Positions 9,001 through 17,636 of a DNA stretch of 64,000 nt are shown piece after piece; within the stretch, counting starts at the first letter, position 1; every line of letters begins with the position of its first letter. The notes under the pieces were generated by a model. That model was not told the origin of the DNA. It was given only the letters and a program-made list of their open reading frames with translations, and did no database searches. The position numbers and the translations under genes were made by a program. Origin of the DNA: AP-15 sp036008325. Lineage in GTDB: Bacteria > Pseudomonadota > Alphaproteobacteria > ATCC43930 > CGMCC-115725. Location: the NCBI GenBank assembly GCA_036008325.1, contig DASYNW010000088.1, positions 1 through 64,000 of the forward strand. The letters are read 5' to 3'.

Positions 9001-10348
9001 CGATGGCGCGCGCCGCGCGGTCGGCGGAGGCGGCGAGCGACCAGTCGATGCGCCGCCCCAGCCGCTGCGCCATCGCGCCGGCCCGGGCGACGGCGAGCCC
9101 TTCGATCCGGCCGTTTGCCGCAACCGCAATGCGAGTGGCGGCGTCCGCGAGCGAGCCGGTTGGGCGCGCCGCGACATGGACCGCAACGCGCTTTGCCGCC
9201 GAACCGGCAGCGGCGATCCCGGCTGCCGTCAAATCCGCGGTGACGACCGGATGGTCCTGACTTCCTGTTACTCCGATGTTCAGACTCGCCGCGCCCTCGA
9301 GCGGAGCACCCGCGATCCCCGACAGCACCGCGAGCCTCGGGAAATTCGCGCGCAGATGCGCCGCGATGGCCCGATTGGGCCCGCCAAAGGCAGCGTCGCC
9401 CGACAGGGTGCCGGCGGCGAGGTCCAGCGACAGTCGCTTGACGACGATCCGCCGGCCGAACCTCACGCGCAGCGAAAAGCCGGCCTGGGCGCCGACTGGC
9501 GAGGCGAGATCGGCCGGCAGCAAGGGCGCCACCGCCGCTTTTCCAGACAAGCCGAGAACAGTTGCAGAGCCGACCTCGAGCGCGACATTGGCGTCGAGAC
9601 GGGCGAGCGCGCCGGCCGAGGCGGTCAGCCGGCCGTGCCAGTCGGCGAGCGGTCCCCGGCCGTCGAACGACAGGGTCAGCGCCGGCCGATCGGTGCGGCC
9701 GAGCCAGCGGTCGAGCAGAATCCCGGTCGGCTCGTCCGCATGCAGCCGCAGGCTCAGCACCGGATGAGTTCCGGTCAGCGACATCAGTAAGGCGAGCTTT
9801 CCCGGGACGCCGTCGGTGCGATCGAGGTCGAGTGCGGCCCGCGCGGCTCCGCCTCTGATCTCGCCATTGCCGGCGAGCGTGGCGACGACGCTCTCGCCCA
9901 GAACCGGCGGCGCCAAAGCCAGGCGCGCGATAACGAGCCGGTCGAGAACAAGGGTCAGCGGAATATGCGGGACTTGGAGATATTCGGAGAGCGGCGCCGA
10001 CGCCGCCGTCGACGGCCGCGCCATATCGATCTCGGCGATCTCAAGCCCGCGGATGTGCAGCGCGCCGGCGATGAGATCGGCCGGGGCGAGATCGAGGTCT
10101 ACTCCATGCAAGGTCAGGTAGACGCCGCCGGCGTCGGCGATGGCGATGCGATCGATATTGACATGGAACGGCAGGAACCCGCGCAGCCCGGCGATCGATA
10201 CGACAAAATCGGGCTTGCTCGCCGAGCGGGCGATGACCGCCGCCAGCCACGCCTGCGCCGCTCGCGTTTGCAGCAGCCCGAACCCCACCAGCGCGAGCAG
10301 GATCGGAACGGCGAGGGCGATTGCGAGCCAGCGGGCGACCGCGCGCAT
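6083..10348 (-). CDS. tamB: TamB, translocation and assembly module inner-membrane component
   Basis: TamB is a very large AsmA-like protein (1421 residues here) that spans the periplasm from an N-terminal inner-membrane anchor to the outer-membrane protein TamA. It assists outer-membrane protein insertion and probably lipid transport. The N-terminal helix (residues 5-25) is followed by a long beta-rich region and the C-terminal DUF490 domain, ending in an aromatic strand (GIGLNYKYDY) as expected. The start at MRAVARWLAIAL overlaps the tamA stop as TGATG, indicating coupling. A longer in-frame start inside tamA is less likely. Confidence 0.92.
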   Translation of the reverse strand: MRAVARWLAIALAVPILLALVGFGLLQTRAAQAWLAAVIARSASKPDFVVSIAGLRGFLPFHVNIDRIAIADAGGVYLTLHGVDLDLAPADLIAGALHIRGLEIAEIDMARPSTAASAPLSEYLQVPHIPLTLVLDRLVIARLALAPPVLGESVVATLAGNGEIRGGAARAALDLDRTDGVPGKLALLMSLTGTHPVLSLRLHADEPTGILLDRWLGRTDRPALTLSFDGRGPLADWHGRLTASAGALARLDANVALEVGSATVLGLSGKAAVAPLLPADLASPVGAQAGFSLRVRFGRRIVVKRLSLDLAAGTLSGDAAFGGPNRAIAAHLRANFPRLAVLSGIAGAPLEGAASLNIGVTGSQDHPVVTADLTAAGIAAAGSAAKRVAVHVAARPTGSLADAATRIAVAANGRIEGLAVARAGAMAQRLGRRIDWSLAASADRAARAIELSQLKAQDGGLAVAGSGRLAIAGSATYGEVDFTGSAVGMRTGIAAVDALIGAKAVFAGAVRRTPAGALALDRVALTGAAAKLSGHAQFDPASHILAAAVTLDVPQLKPLGAALGTKLAGTVTAWMTVQGPLDRLRLQTELEGRSIAGGGAAIQRFRLSGEVADLAQPTAAIDGNFRALGLDGRLALTAGLIGNSELAIPHLRVQAADSTIEGNLRVALATGLLQGALAARLPDLSRWSGLAGRPLGGSLELNANFAAQRGGQALGLSLAAARLAAGAGSSRIAIGRLALSARLADIWRMPSATGRLALSAAQIGAADFANAAATFSSPRPGRFPFSGSAEGQPLTVSFAGEGGLAPGGAELRLTHLTGSLGSDRILLAQPLELSRRGADLAFSGLDLRLGAGRVAGSGAVNGATLSLALNATDLPLATGARLVGYPGVHGALSLAARLGGTLDAPRGHVAADARGLSLAVSKHVQAPRLGLSLAGDWNGRTIDLQGRVTGLTGDRISVAGSLPLVLTRAPLGISLPPRDALSLRLQGGGELSHLADLLPLGEDRLSGRFTADVAVGGTIASPAASGRLQLSGVRYENFATGAVLTNLSADLFGDRDRFKLASLSAGDGAAGSLTAQGSLVLDGASGPSAELSARLAKFRLAARDEVLATASGTVSVSGPLAAPRVAAALTLDRADINLPDSLPPSVVVLQVTEIGGSTGKPLATASAAPAFSAALDIAIAMPGQVSVRGHGLNSNWRGRLRITGTSAAPRIAGVLLASRGSVDLLGKSFRLTRGAITFDGSAKLDPALDIVAEANAADITAQVIITGYASAPKIILASTPPVPQDEILSRILFNQGVGQINAGQGVQLAAAAATLAGGGPGVLDRLRGKLGLDWLGLGQGPAGAASPILNPSVVNPSTSSATALSAGKYLMPGVSVGVTQGVSPPTSKVTVEVDVGHHVTVDTEAGQNGGTGIGLNYKYDY

Positions 10349-12177
10349 CAGAAAGCCTCGCCGAGGCTGACATAGACCTGGATCCACGAATCGGCGCTGC
10401 GTTTGTAGAGCGGGGTCGCCAGATCGAGTCGCAGCGGGCCGAATGGGGTATAATAACGCAGCCCCAGCCCGACGCCGTACAACAGGCGCTGGTTGAGCTG
10501 CGGCAGGCTCGTTTCGTAATAGCTGCCGGCGTCGACGAACGGGACCACGCCGATCGTATCGGTGACCTTGATGCGAGCCTCGAAATTCATCACCAGGCTC
10601 GATTTACCGCCGATCGGCTCGTTGTTGGGGGCGAGCGGTCCAGCCAGCTGATAACCGTAGGGCCGGATCGTCCCGCCGCCGCCGACGTATATCCGCTGGT
10701 CGGCCGGGAGCTGCAACAACGACGCGCCGTCGAGCGAGCCCAGCGCCACCCGGCCGGCGAGGATCGTGCGGCCCTGTGCACCGACCTGCCAATACGTGCT
10801 GGCCGACAACAGATTGGTGACAAAGTTAAGGTTCGGGCTTGAAAAGGTGTGGGCCGGGGTGACTGACAGCTGGGCCCGCCAGCCGCGGCTCGGGCTCAAC
10901 AGATTGTCGGTGGTGTCGAGCTTTACATAGGCCGGGACGCCGACCAAGGTGTAGCGCTGGGTGTGCTGGGCCGAAGTGAGCGTCGACAAATCGGCAAGTT
11001 CTTCGACATTGGCCTCCTCGCCCTCGAGCAGCAGGCCGCCGGTCAGCAGCCGGCCGAAGCGGCGTTCGAAACCGGCGGTGGCGAGCGCGCGGCGGCTGTG
11101 ATAGGCCGACGGCGTTTCATTGGCAATCTCGGCAGTCGCCAGAAAATCCTGATCGGTGGCGAATGTATCCGGGCGGCGGAAATTCGCGTTGAGGCCATAG
11201 ACCTGCTGGCCGGCGGTGGCGGACAGCCTCAGATACTCGGCGTTGCCGAACAGATTGCGGTTTTCCCAGAAGATACGAGCGGCGGCGCCCTGGCTGGTAT
11301 TGTAGCCGAGCCCGGCGCCGATCGTGCGGTGCGGGCGCTCGGTGGCGTCGATCGTCATCTGGGCGCTTCCGGGCCTGCCGGGCTCCGCCTGCGGCGTGAT
11401 CCGCACCGTGCTGAACAGGCCGCTCTCGATCAGCGCGCGGCGCGTCTGTTCGACCTTGGCCGCATCGTAGGCGGCACCGCGCCGCCAGCGCAGACGGCGC
11501 TCGACATATCCGGGATTGAGCGTTTTCAACCCCGTGATCGCCACGCCGCCAAAGCGCATCGCCGGACCGGGCGCGAGCTCGTAGGTCACCGCCATCGTAT
11601 GGTTGCGGCGATCGATCACGACGCGGCGGCTGTCGACCTTGGCAAAGGGGTGCCCGCTATCGCCAAAGGCGGTCAACAGCGCCGCCTGCGCCGCCACCAC
11701 CGGGGCGGTGCGCGCCGGGTCCCCCGGCTTCAGCGGCAACGGCGCCGCAGCGGGCGGGATCGCAAGAGGCCGGCCGTCGGGGCCGAGCACTGCTACCGAG
11801 GCGACGCGATAGAGCAGCCCCGGGGCGACCTTGACCGTGACCCTTTGCGGTTGGGGGGCGGTATCGATCCTGTAGTCGAACCGGGCGTCCCAATAGCCGA
11901 GGCTGTGTGCGGCATCAGCGAGTCGGGCGAGATCGCGGTCGGCGCGGCGCCGGAGCGCCTCCTCGGAGGCGGGCTGTCGGCCCTCGAGCGACTTGAGCTC
12001 GGAGACTTTGTCGAGGAGATCGGCGAGATCGCCGCTGGCGGCGCCGGTTATCGTCGTCCGGTACCGGATGTCCGCCTGTCCGGCGGTTGCCGGAAGAAGC
12101 GCCGCGGTCAACGCCAACACCGCCAGATTTCGCCTGACCCGCCGTCCCCGGGCGAACGCCCCGCAACGGGGCCGCAC
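10348..12177 (-). CDS. tamA: TamA, Omp85-family outer-membrane protein
   Basis: This is the outer-membrane partner of TamB. After a signal peptide (cleavage near TAGQA, about residue 35) come POTRA-type repeats, including the segment around FGGVAITGLKTLNPGYV, and a C-terminal beta-barrel of the bacterial surface antigen family. The barrel ends with Phe (YVSLGEAF), as is usual for proteins folded by the Bam machinery. The length of 609 residues is normal. The likely start is a GTG ten bases after the rpmB stop, giving the order rpmB-tamA-tamB. Confidence 0.92.
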   Translation of the reverse strand: MRPRCGAFARGRRVRRNLAVLALTAALLPATAGQADIRYRTTITGAASGDLADLLDKVSELKSLEGRQPASEEALRRRADRDLARLADAAHSLGYWDARFDYRIDTAPQPQRVTVKVAPGLLYRVASVAVLGPDGRPLAIPPAAAPLPLKPGDPARTAPVVAAQAALLTAFGDSGHPFAKVDSRRVVIDRRNHTMAVTYELAPGPAMRFGGVAITGLKTLNPGYVERRLRWRRGAAYDAAKVEQTRRALIESGLFSTVRITPQAEPGRPGSAQMTIDATERPHRTIGAGLGYNTSQGAAARIFWENRNLFGNAEYLRLSATAGQQVYGLNANFRRPDTFATDQDFLATAEIANETPSAYHSRRALATAGFERRFGRLLTGGLLLEGEEANVEELADLSTLTSAQHTQRYTLVGVPAYVKLDTTDNLLSPSRGWRAQLSVTPAHTFSSPNLNFVTNLLSASTYWQVGAQGRTILAGRVALGSLDGASLLQLPADQRIYVGGGGTIRPYGYQLAGPLAPNNEPIGGKSSLVMNFEARIKVTDTIGVVPFVDAGSYYETSLPQLNQRLLYGVGLGLRYYTPFGPLRLDLATPLYKRSADSWIQVYVSLGEAF

Positions 12178-12187
12178 CGGGCCGGGC

Positions 12188-12478
12188 TTACCCGCTTCGG
12201 CGTGCCGCCGCTGCCTCGACCCGTCGTTTCAGCCGGCGGATCTCCGGCGTCAGCTTGCGGTTAGGTGTATTGCGCAAAAAAGCGTCGATGCCGCCCTTGT
12301 GCTCGATCGTGCGGATCGCCGCCGTGGTAATCCGCATGCGGATCGGCCCGAGCACGTCCGACAGCAGCGAGATCTGCTGCAAATTGGGCAGAAAGCGGCG
12401 TTTGGTCTTGTTGTTGGCGTGGCTGACGTTGTGGCCGACCTGGACGCCCTTGCCGGTGATTGCGCATCTGCGCGCCAT
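12188..12478 (-). CDS. rpmB: 50S ribosomal protein bL28
   Basis: This is a 96-residue protein of the large ribosomal subunit. The N-terminus MARRCAITGKGVQVGHNVSH and the following NNKTKRRFLPNLQ segment are diagnostic of bL28 of alphaproteobacterial type. The start is at MARRC; the upstream in-frame extension is non-coding. It is divergent from the acyl-CoA ligase gene, leaving about 200 bases for two promoters. Confidence 0.97.
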   Translation of the reverse strand: MARRCAITGKGVQVGHNVSHANNKTKRRFLPNLQQISLLSDVLGPIRMRITTAAIRTIEHKGGIDAFLRNTPNRKLTPEIRRLKRRVEAAAARRSG

Positions 12479-12680
12479 GCCGTACCTCAACCAAACAAAG
12501 CTGGTGAAATTATCGGGGGTCGCTAGCCCGGCGCCCACGGGCGCGTCTTCTACGATGCTTCGGCGCCCGGCGTCAATAATCGGAACCGTCCGCCGAGCGT
12601 ATCGGCGGCGGCTGTCGGGCGAAGCGGCTCGACACTGTCGACCCACGGCGCAAAAATGGCGGATTCGGGGAGAAACGCGG

Positions 12681-14321
12681 ATGTCGCCGAGAGGAAAAAC
12701 CAACCCCTACGAAATGGCGCTCGACAAGAACCGGGCCAATTTCTTGCCGTTGAGCCCAATGGGCTTTCTGCTGCGCAGCGCCGCCGTCTATCCCGACCAT
12801 CCGGCGGTCGTCTACGGCGCGCGCCGCTATGGCTGGCGCGAGGCGCTCGAACGCTGCCGCCGGCTGGCGAGCGCGTTGGTGGCGGCTGGCGTCGGACGCG
12901 GCGACACCGTAGCGATGATGGCGCCCAACATCCCCGAGATGTTCGAGGCGCATTTCGGCGTGCCGATGGCCGGCGCGGTGCTGAACGCGCTCAACATCCG
13001 ACTTGACCCGGAAACGATTGCCTTCATCCTGCGTCACGGGGCGGCCAAGATATTGATCACCGACACCGAATTCGCCCCGGTGGTCAAGGAGGCATTGGCT
13101 CGGCTCGATCGCAAGCCGCTCGTCGTCGATATCCTCGACCCGGCGGGGCCCGGCGGCGACCGCCTCGGCAACATCAATTACGAGGCGTTTCTCGCCGCCG
13201 GCGATGCAAACTTCGCGGAAATCACCCCGGCCGATGAGTGGGACGCGATCGCTCTCAACTACACCTCGGGCACCACCGGCAATCCCAAGGGCGTCGTTTA
13301 TCACCATCGCGGCGCCTACCTGAACGCGCTCGGCAACATCCTGGTCTGGGGCCTGCGCCGCCACCCGGTCTATTTGTGGACCTTGCCGATGTTCCACTGC
13401 AACGGCTGGTGCTTTCCGTGGACGATCACCGCCTTGGGCGGAACCCATGTCTGCCTGCGCCGGGTCGAGGCCGCGGCGATTTATGAAACGATCGCGCGCG
13501 ACGGCGTCACCCATATGTGCGGCGCGCCGGTGGTCATGAACATGCTGCTGAACCCCGGCGCCGGGGTGTCGCGGGCGCTCGGCCGGCGGATCGAGATGAT
13601 GACCGCGGGGGCGCCACCGCCGGCCGCGGTCATCGAGGGCATGGAGGCGATCGGCTTTCACATCACCCATGTCTACGGCCTGACCGAAGTCTATGGCCCG
13701 GCGACGGTGTGCGCCTGGCACGGCGAGTGGGACGCATTGCCGACCGAGGAGCGCTCGCGGCTGAAGGCGCGGCAGGGGGTCAATTATCCGGTGCTCGACG
13801 GGCTGATGGTCGCCGACCCGGTGAGCCTGGCGCCGGTTCCGTCCGATGGTGCGGCAATGGGCGAGATCTTCATGCGCGGCAACATCGTCATGAAGGGTTA
13901 TCTGAAGAACCCGCAGGCGACCGAGGAGGCGTTTGCCGGCGGCTGGTTCCATACCGGCGATTTGGGCGTCGTCCATCCGGACGGCTATATCGAACTCAAG
14001 GACCGCTCGAAGGACATCATCATCTCCGGCGGCGAAAACATCTCGACGGTCGAGGTCGAAAGCGTGCTCTATCGTCACCCGTCGGTGTTCGAGGCGGCGG
14101 TGGTCGCCCGCCCCGACCCGATGTGGGGGGAAACCCCCTGCGCCTTTGTCATGCTTAAAGCCGAAGCCGCCGCCACCGCCGACGACATCATTGCCTTTTG
14201 CCGCGAGCATCTCGCCCGGTTCAAGGCGCCGCGCACGGTGATCTTCGGCCCGTTGCCCAAAACCTCGACCGGCAAGATCCAGAAATTCCTGCTGCGCGAG
14301 CGGGCCAAGAGCGGCGCGTGA
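12681..14321 (+). CDS. AMP-forming acyl-CoA ligase
   Basis: This is an ANL-superfamily enzyme that activates a carboxylic acid with ATP and joins it to CoA. Motifs run in order: the phosphate-binding loop YTSGTTGNPKGV near residue 194, VYGLTEVYGP, the hinge region GWFHTGDLGVVHPDGYIEL near 421, and the C-terminal catalytic lysine in PKTSTGKIQKF near 526. The 546 residues and overall pattern resemble medium-chain acyl-CoA or methylmercaptopropionyl-CoA ligases, but the substrate cannot be fixed. The start at MSPRGKTN is chosen because upstream in-frame sequence overlaps rpmB on the other strand; MALDKNR at 12714 is an alternative. Confidence 0.92.
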   Translation: MSPRGKTNPYEMALDKNRANFLPLSPMGFLLRSAAVYPDHPAVVYGARRYGWREALERCRRLASALVAAGVGRGDTVAMMAPNIPEMFEAHFGVPMAGAVLNALNIRLDPETIAFILRHGAAKILITDTEFAPVVKEALARLDRKPLVVDILDPAGPGGDRLGNINYEAFLAAGDANFAEITPADEWDAIALNYTSGTTGNPKGVVYHHRGAYLNALGNILVWGLRRHPVYLWTLPMFHCNGWCFPWTITALGGTHVCLRRVEAAAIYETIARDGVTHMCGAPVVMNMLLNPGAGVSRALGRRIEMMTAGAPPPAAVIEGMEAIGFHITHVYGLTEVYGPATVCAWHGEWDALPTEERSRLKARQGVNYPVLDGLMVADPVSLAPVPSDGAAMGEIFMRGNIVMKGYLKNPQATEEAFAGGWFHTGDLGVVHPDGYIELKDRSKDIIISGGENISTVEVESVLYRHPSVFEAAVVARPDPMWGETPCAFVMLKAEAAATADDIIAFCREHLARFKAPRTVIFGPLPKTSTGKIQKFLLRERAKSGA

Positions 14322-14376
14322 CGCGGTCTTAGGGCCGGGCCGGCTCGGATGACCCCCGGCGGCGACGGGGTAAGCG

Positions 14377-14751
14377 CTACCTCGATGTGCCGTAGCGAAA
14401 GGTCTCGTCGGCCGACCCGCCCACCCGCACCGAGGTGCTGGTGCCCGGAATCAAGAACGAGCGCGGAAAGCTGCCGCCGACTGCTGGCGGGTACGGCCCC
14501 GTGGCGTGAACGTCGGCCTCCGGGACGCTCGCTGGCCCCGGCGGCACTTGCACCTGCGGCTGTGCGAGCTGGTCGATCCGCTGCTGGAGTAGCTGCTGAT
14601 TGGCGCGAAGGTTCGACAACTCGTCGGCCTTTGCCGTGAGGAGGCCTGTCAGAGGCACGATTGCGGCCGCCAGAGCGCCGATCGCCGCCACGCGGGCGAA
14701 ATGCCGCTTTTGCGCCACTGCTCCCACACCCCCGCCAAGACGCCAAGACAA
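14377..14751 (-). pseudogene. Truncated DcaP-like porin remnant
   Basis: The frame starts with a signal-peptide-like region. It then has a coiled segment (ELSNLRANQQLLQQRIDQLA), a proline-rich linker, and the start of a beta-barrel (GSFPRSFLIPGTSTSVRVGG). This is the N-terminal layout of DcaP-like outer-membrane porins, which run to about 400 residues or more. Here the frame stops after 124 codons (ETFRYGTSR then TAG), and only some 55 bases separate it from the convergent acyl-CoA ligase, so the barrel is missing. I call it a 3'-truncated pseudogene. The start codon (TTG at 14751 or a GTG further in) is uncertain. Confidence 0.7.
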
Positions 14752-14782
14752 TCGCTAGCCTGCGCGCATCCGATGGGGATGG

Positions 14783-14950
14783 TTAATGGCTTTCCAACTG
14801 GAAAATCTCATCCTTGATGCGGAGCTTTTGCCGCTTCAGATCAGAGATCGCGTCGTCATTCGGAAGCGGACGGCGGCCCTCTTCATCGATGGCGCGTTCG
14901 AGTGCCGCGTGCTTTTCTCTCAGCGCTTCGATGCGATCCTGCGGCGACAT
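14783..14950 (-). CDS. YdcH/DUF465 family small protein
   Basis: This is a 55-residue, highly charged helical protein: MSPQDRIEALREKHAALE at the start, then DLKRQKLRIKDEI near the end. The pattern of a short helix, a loop and a K-K/R-Q-K-L-x-x-KDEI helix is that of YdcH (DUF465), a family of unknown function. A Shine-Dalgarno sequence (GAGGAG) precedes the ATG. A second family member lies at 15768 on the other side of ubiX. The two share length and pattern but are diverged. Confidence 0.8.
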   Translation of the reverse strand: MSPQDRIEALREKHAALERAIDEEGRRPLPNDDAISDLKRQKLRIKDEIFQLESH

Positions 14951-15074
14951 GCTCAATCCTCCTCACAGACAATGACCGCGCACGATGGTAACGCCGGACC
15001 CACGCTCCGGCCAGGGGCACCACGCTCCCCGATGACCAAAATATGTCAAGACCGCAAATTTCAAAGAGGCCGCG

Positions 15075-15653
15075 ATGGGAGAAATATCCGCAATTCCGCG
15101 CCTGGTTGTCGGCATCAGCGGCGCATCCGGGGTCATCTATGGTGCTCGGCTATTGGAGCTGTTGCGGCCGTTGCCGGTCGAAACCCATCTGGTCATCAGC
15201 CGGGCGGCCGAGGTGACCCTGGCGCTCGAAACCGAGCTGAAGCCGGCTGCGGTGCGCGCACGCGCCGACGTGGTGCATGCTGCCGGCGACATGGCGGCGC
15301 CGATCTCGTCGGGCTCGTTTCGCACGATCGGGATGGTGGTCGCCCCGTGCTCGATCCGCAGCATGGCCGAGATCGCCAGCGGCGCCACCACGACCCTGCT
15401 GACGCGGGCGGCCGACGTGGTGTTGAAGGAGCGCCGGCGGCTGGTTCTGATCGTGCGCGAAACCCCGCTCCATACCGGCCATCTGCGCACCTTGACCGCG
15501 CTCTCGGAAATGGGTGCGATCATCGCTCCGCCGGTTCCGGCCTTCTACGCCAAACCTGCCACCATCGCCGAGATGGTCGATCAGACCCTCGGCCGTGTCC
15601 TCGATTTGTTCGGTCTCGACACCGGAACGGTCCGGCGCTGGGGCGAGCCCTGA
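15075..15653 (+). CDS. ubiX: UbiX, flavin prenyltransferase
   Basis: UbiX transfers a dimethylallyl group to FMN to make prenylated FMN, the cofactor of UbiD. The N-terminal flavin-binding loop VVGISGASGVIYGARLLELL and the SIRSMAEIASG and RETPLHTGHL segments are characteristic. The length of 192 residues is normal. Together with ubiD at 3162 and COQ9 at 17637 it points to ubiquinone synthesis. It is flanked on both sides by YdcH-like small genes. Confidence 0.95.
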   Translation: MGEISAIPRLVVGISGASGVIYGARLLELLRPLPVETHLVISRAAEVTLALETELKPAAVRARADVVHAAGDMAAPISSGSFRTIGMVVAPCSIRSMAEIASGATTTLLTRAADVVLKERRRLVLIVRETPLHTGHLRTLTALSEMGAIIAPPVPAFYAKPATIAEMVDQTLGRVLDLFGLDTGTVRRWGEP

Positions 15654-15767
15654 GGCCGCTGATCGCAACGATCGGCTTGCGGCGGGGCCCGGCGGGGCCG
15701 AGCGCGACGTCGGCGACGGCGATCGTTGAAAGTGGTATGGTGCCGATCGAACCTTGCGCCATCGGCC

Positions 15768-15971
15768 ATGGATCTCGACGCCGAATCATTGAAGGCCAAG
15801 CTCGCTGTGCTGAAAAGCGAGCACCGCGACCTCGACGACGTGATCGCGCGTCTGTCCGATCAGCCGCCGTTCGACCAGCTTCGACTGCAGCGGCTCAAAA
15901 AGCGCAAGCTCCTGCTAAAGGACCAAATTCTGAAAATCGAAAGCGAGCTGTTGCCTGACATCATCGCCTGA
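15768..15971 (+). CDS. YdcH/DUF465 family small protein
   Basis: This is a 67-residue helical protein beginning MDLDAESLKAKLAVLKSEH, with the family's second helix LQRLKKRKLLLKDQILKIES. The function is unknown in the family. The start at MDLDAES is preferred to an in-frame start 42 bases upstream because the family begins near this point. It follows ubiX on the same strand, with 114 bases between them. Confidence 0.82.
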   Translation: MDLDAESLKAKLAVLKSEHRDLDDVIARLSDQPPFDQLRLQRLKKRKLLLKDQILKIESELLPDIIA

Positions 15972-16052
15972 GGGCGCAATCCGAGTGCGGTTGTGCGCAG
16001 TGTCCGGCTTCTATAATAAGCGCTGTCGCGTTCCGATCGCGGAAGAACCCGA

Positions 16053-16547
16053 ATGAGCGAGGCCGGTCCGGCAGTGGGCATCATCATGGGCAGCCAATCG
16101 GATTGGCGCACGATGATGCATGCCGCCGAGACGCTCGAGCGGCTCGGTGTGAGCTTTGAAACCCGGGTGATCTCGGCGCACCGCACTCCCGATCGGCTCT
16201 ACGATTATGCACGCACCGCGCGCTCGCGCGGCCTGCGGGTGATCATCGCCGGCGCCGGGGGAGCCGCCCACCTGCCCGGCATGGCCGCCGCGCTGACGCC
16301 GCTCCCGGTACTGGGCGTGCCGATCGAAAGCCGGGTTCTCAAAGGCGTCGACAGCCTCTTATCGATCGTGCAGATGCCGGCCGGGATCCCGGTTGCGACC
16401 TTTGCCATCGGCGAGGCGGGCGCCGTCAACGCCGCGCTCTTCGCCGCGGCGGTGCTCGGAACGACGGAACTCGCTATCGAGCAGGCGCTCGACGGCTGGC
16501 GGCAAAGGCAGACGCAAGGTGTCGCCGAGCACCCGGATTCCGTGTGA
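16053..16547 (+). CDS. purE: PurE, N5-carboxyaminoimidazole ribonucleotide mutase
   Basis: PurE converts N5-CAIR to CAIR in purine synthesis. The class I motif MGSQSDWRTM lies near residue 10, and ISAHRTPDRLYDYA and GAGGAAHLPGMAAALTPLPV follow in order. The length is 164 residues. The stop overlaps the purK start (TGATG), the usual purEK arrangement. Confidence 0.97.
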   Translation: MSEAGPAVGIIMGSQSDWRTMMHAAETLERLGVSFETRVISAHRTPDRLYDYARTARSRGLRVIIAGAGGAAHLPGMAAALTPLPVLGVPIESRVLKGVDSLLSIVQMPAGIPVATFAIGEAGAVNAALFAAAVLGTTELAIEQALDGWRQRQTQGVAEHPDSV

Positions 16548-17629
16548 TGGCGTCGCCGTCGATGCTGGCCCCAGGAGCGACGATCGGGATTATGGGCGGC
16601 GGCCAGCTCGGGCGGATGACGGCGCTCGCCGCAGCTCGGCTCGGCTACCGCTGCCATGTCTTCGCGAGCGAGCCGGACAGCCCGGCGGCACAAGTGTGCG
16701 GCGCCGCGACCGTCGCCGATTTCTCGGATTTGGCGGCGCTCGGCCGCTTTGCCGCGGTGGTCGATGTCGCGACCTTCGAGTTCGAAAACATCCCGGCCGA
16801 AGCGGTGCGCGCGGTAGCCGCCTCAAAGCTCGTGCTGCCGCGGGCCGAAATTTTGGAGATCGCGCAGGACCGTTTGCGGGAAAAGGATTTCCTGCATTCG
16901 ATCGACATCGCGACCGCCGCCTATCGCGAGGTGTCCGACGTGGTGGCGCTCGGCCGCGCGATGCGCGATTTCGGCTATCCCGCGGTGCTGAAGAGCGTGC
17001 GCATGGGCTACGACGGCAAGGGCCAGGTGACGCTCAATCCCGAGACCAGGCCCGAGGAGGCGTGGCGGCAGATGGGCTGCGCGATCGGTATTCTCGAAAG
17101 CTTTGTCGATTTCGCCTGCGAGATCTCGGTCATCGTCGCGCGCGGCCGCAACGGCACCTGGGCCACCTACCCGCCGGTCGAAAACCAGCACGTCGCCCAT
17201 ATCCTCGACACCACCATCGCCCCGGCCCGGATCGAGGCTGAGACGGCGATGCGGGCCGAGGCGATCGCGCGCCACATCGCTGAAAAGCTCGACCTCGTCG
17301 GCGTGCTGGCGGTCGAGATGTTCGTGACCCAATCGGGCGAGATCCTGGTCAACGAGCTCGCGCCGCGGCCGCACAATTCGGGGCACTGGACGATCGACGC
17401 CTGCGTCACCAGCCAGTTCGAGCAATTGGTGCGCGCGCTATGCGGCCTGCCGCTCGGCTCGGTCGCGCACCATTCCGACGCGGTCATGAAGAATTTGATC
17501 GGCGCCGACGTCGACAAATGGCGCGACGCGCTCGCCGATGGGTTCGCCAAGCTGCACCTCTACGGCAAGACCGAAGTAGAGCCCGGCCGCAAAATGGGCC
17601 ACGTCACCCGGCTCATCCCCCGCCGCTGA
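16547..17629 (+). CDS. purK: PurK, N5-carboxyaminoimidazole ribonucleotide synthase
   Basis: PurK is an ATP-grasp enzyme that carboxylates AIR with bicarbonate and ATP. The N-terminal segment IGIMGGGQLGRM, the ATP-grasp stretch YPAVLKSVRMGYDGKGQ, and NELAPRPHNSGHWTIDAC near the C-terminus are all present. The length of 360 residues is normal. The ATG at 16547 overlaps the purE stop; an in-frame GTG one codon earlier (16544) is equally possible. Confidence 0.96.
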   Translation: MASPSMLAPGATIGIMGGGQLGRMTALAAARLGYRCHVFASEPDSPAAQVCGAATVADFSDLAALGRFAAVVDVATFEFENIPAEAVRAVAASKLVLPRAEILEIAQDRLREKDFLHSIDIATAAYREVSDVVALGRAMRDFGYPAVLKSVRMGYDGKGQVTLNPETRPEEAWRQMGCAIGILESFVDFACEISVIVARGRNGTWATYPPVENQHVAHILDTTIAPARIEAETAMRAEAIARHIAEKLDLVGVLAVEMFVTQSGEILVNELAPRPHNSGHWTIDACVTSQFEQLVRALCGLPLGSVAHHSDAVMKNLIGADVDKWRDALADGFAKLHLYGKTEVEPGRKMGHVTRLIPRR

Positions 17630-17636
17630 GCACGTC

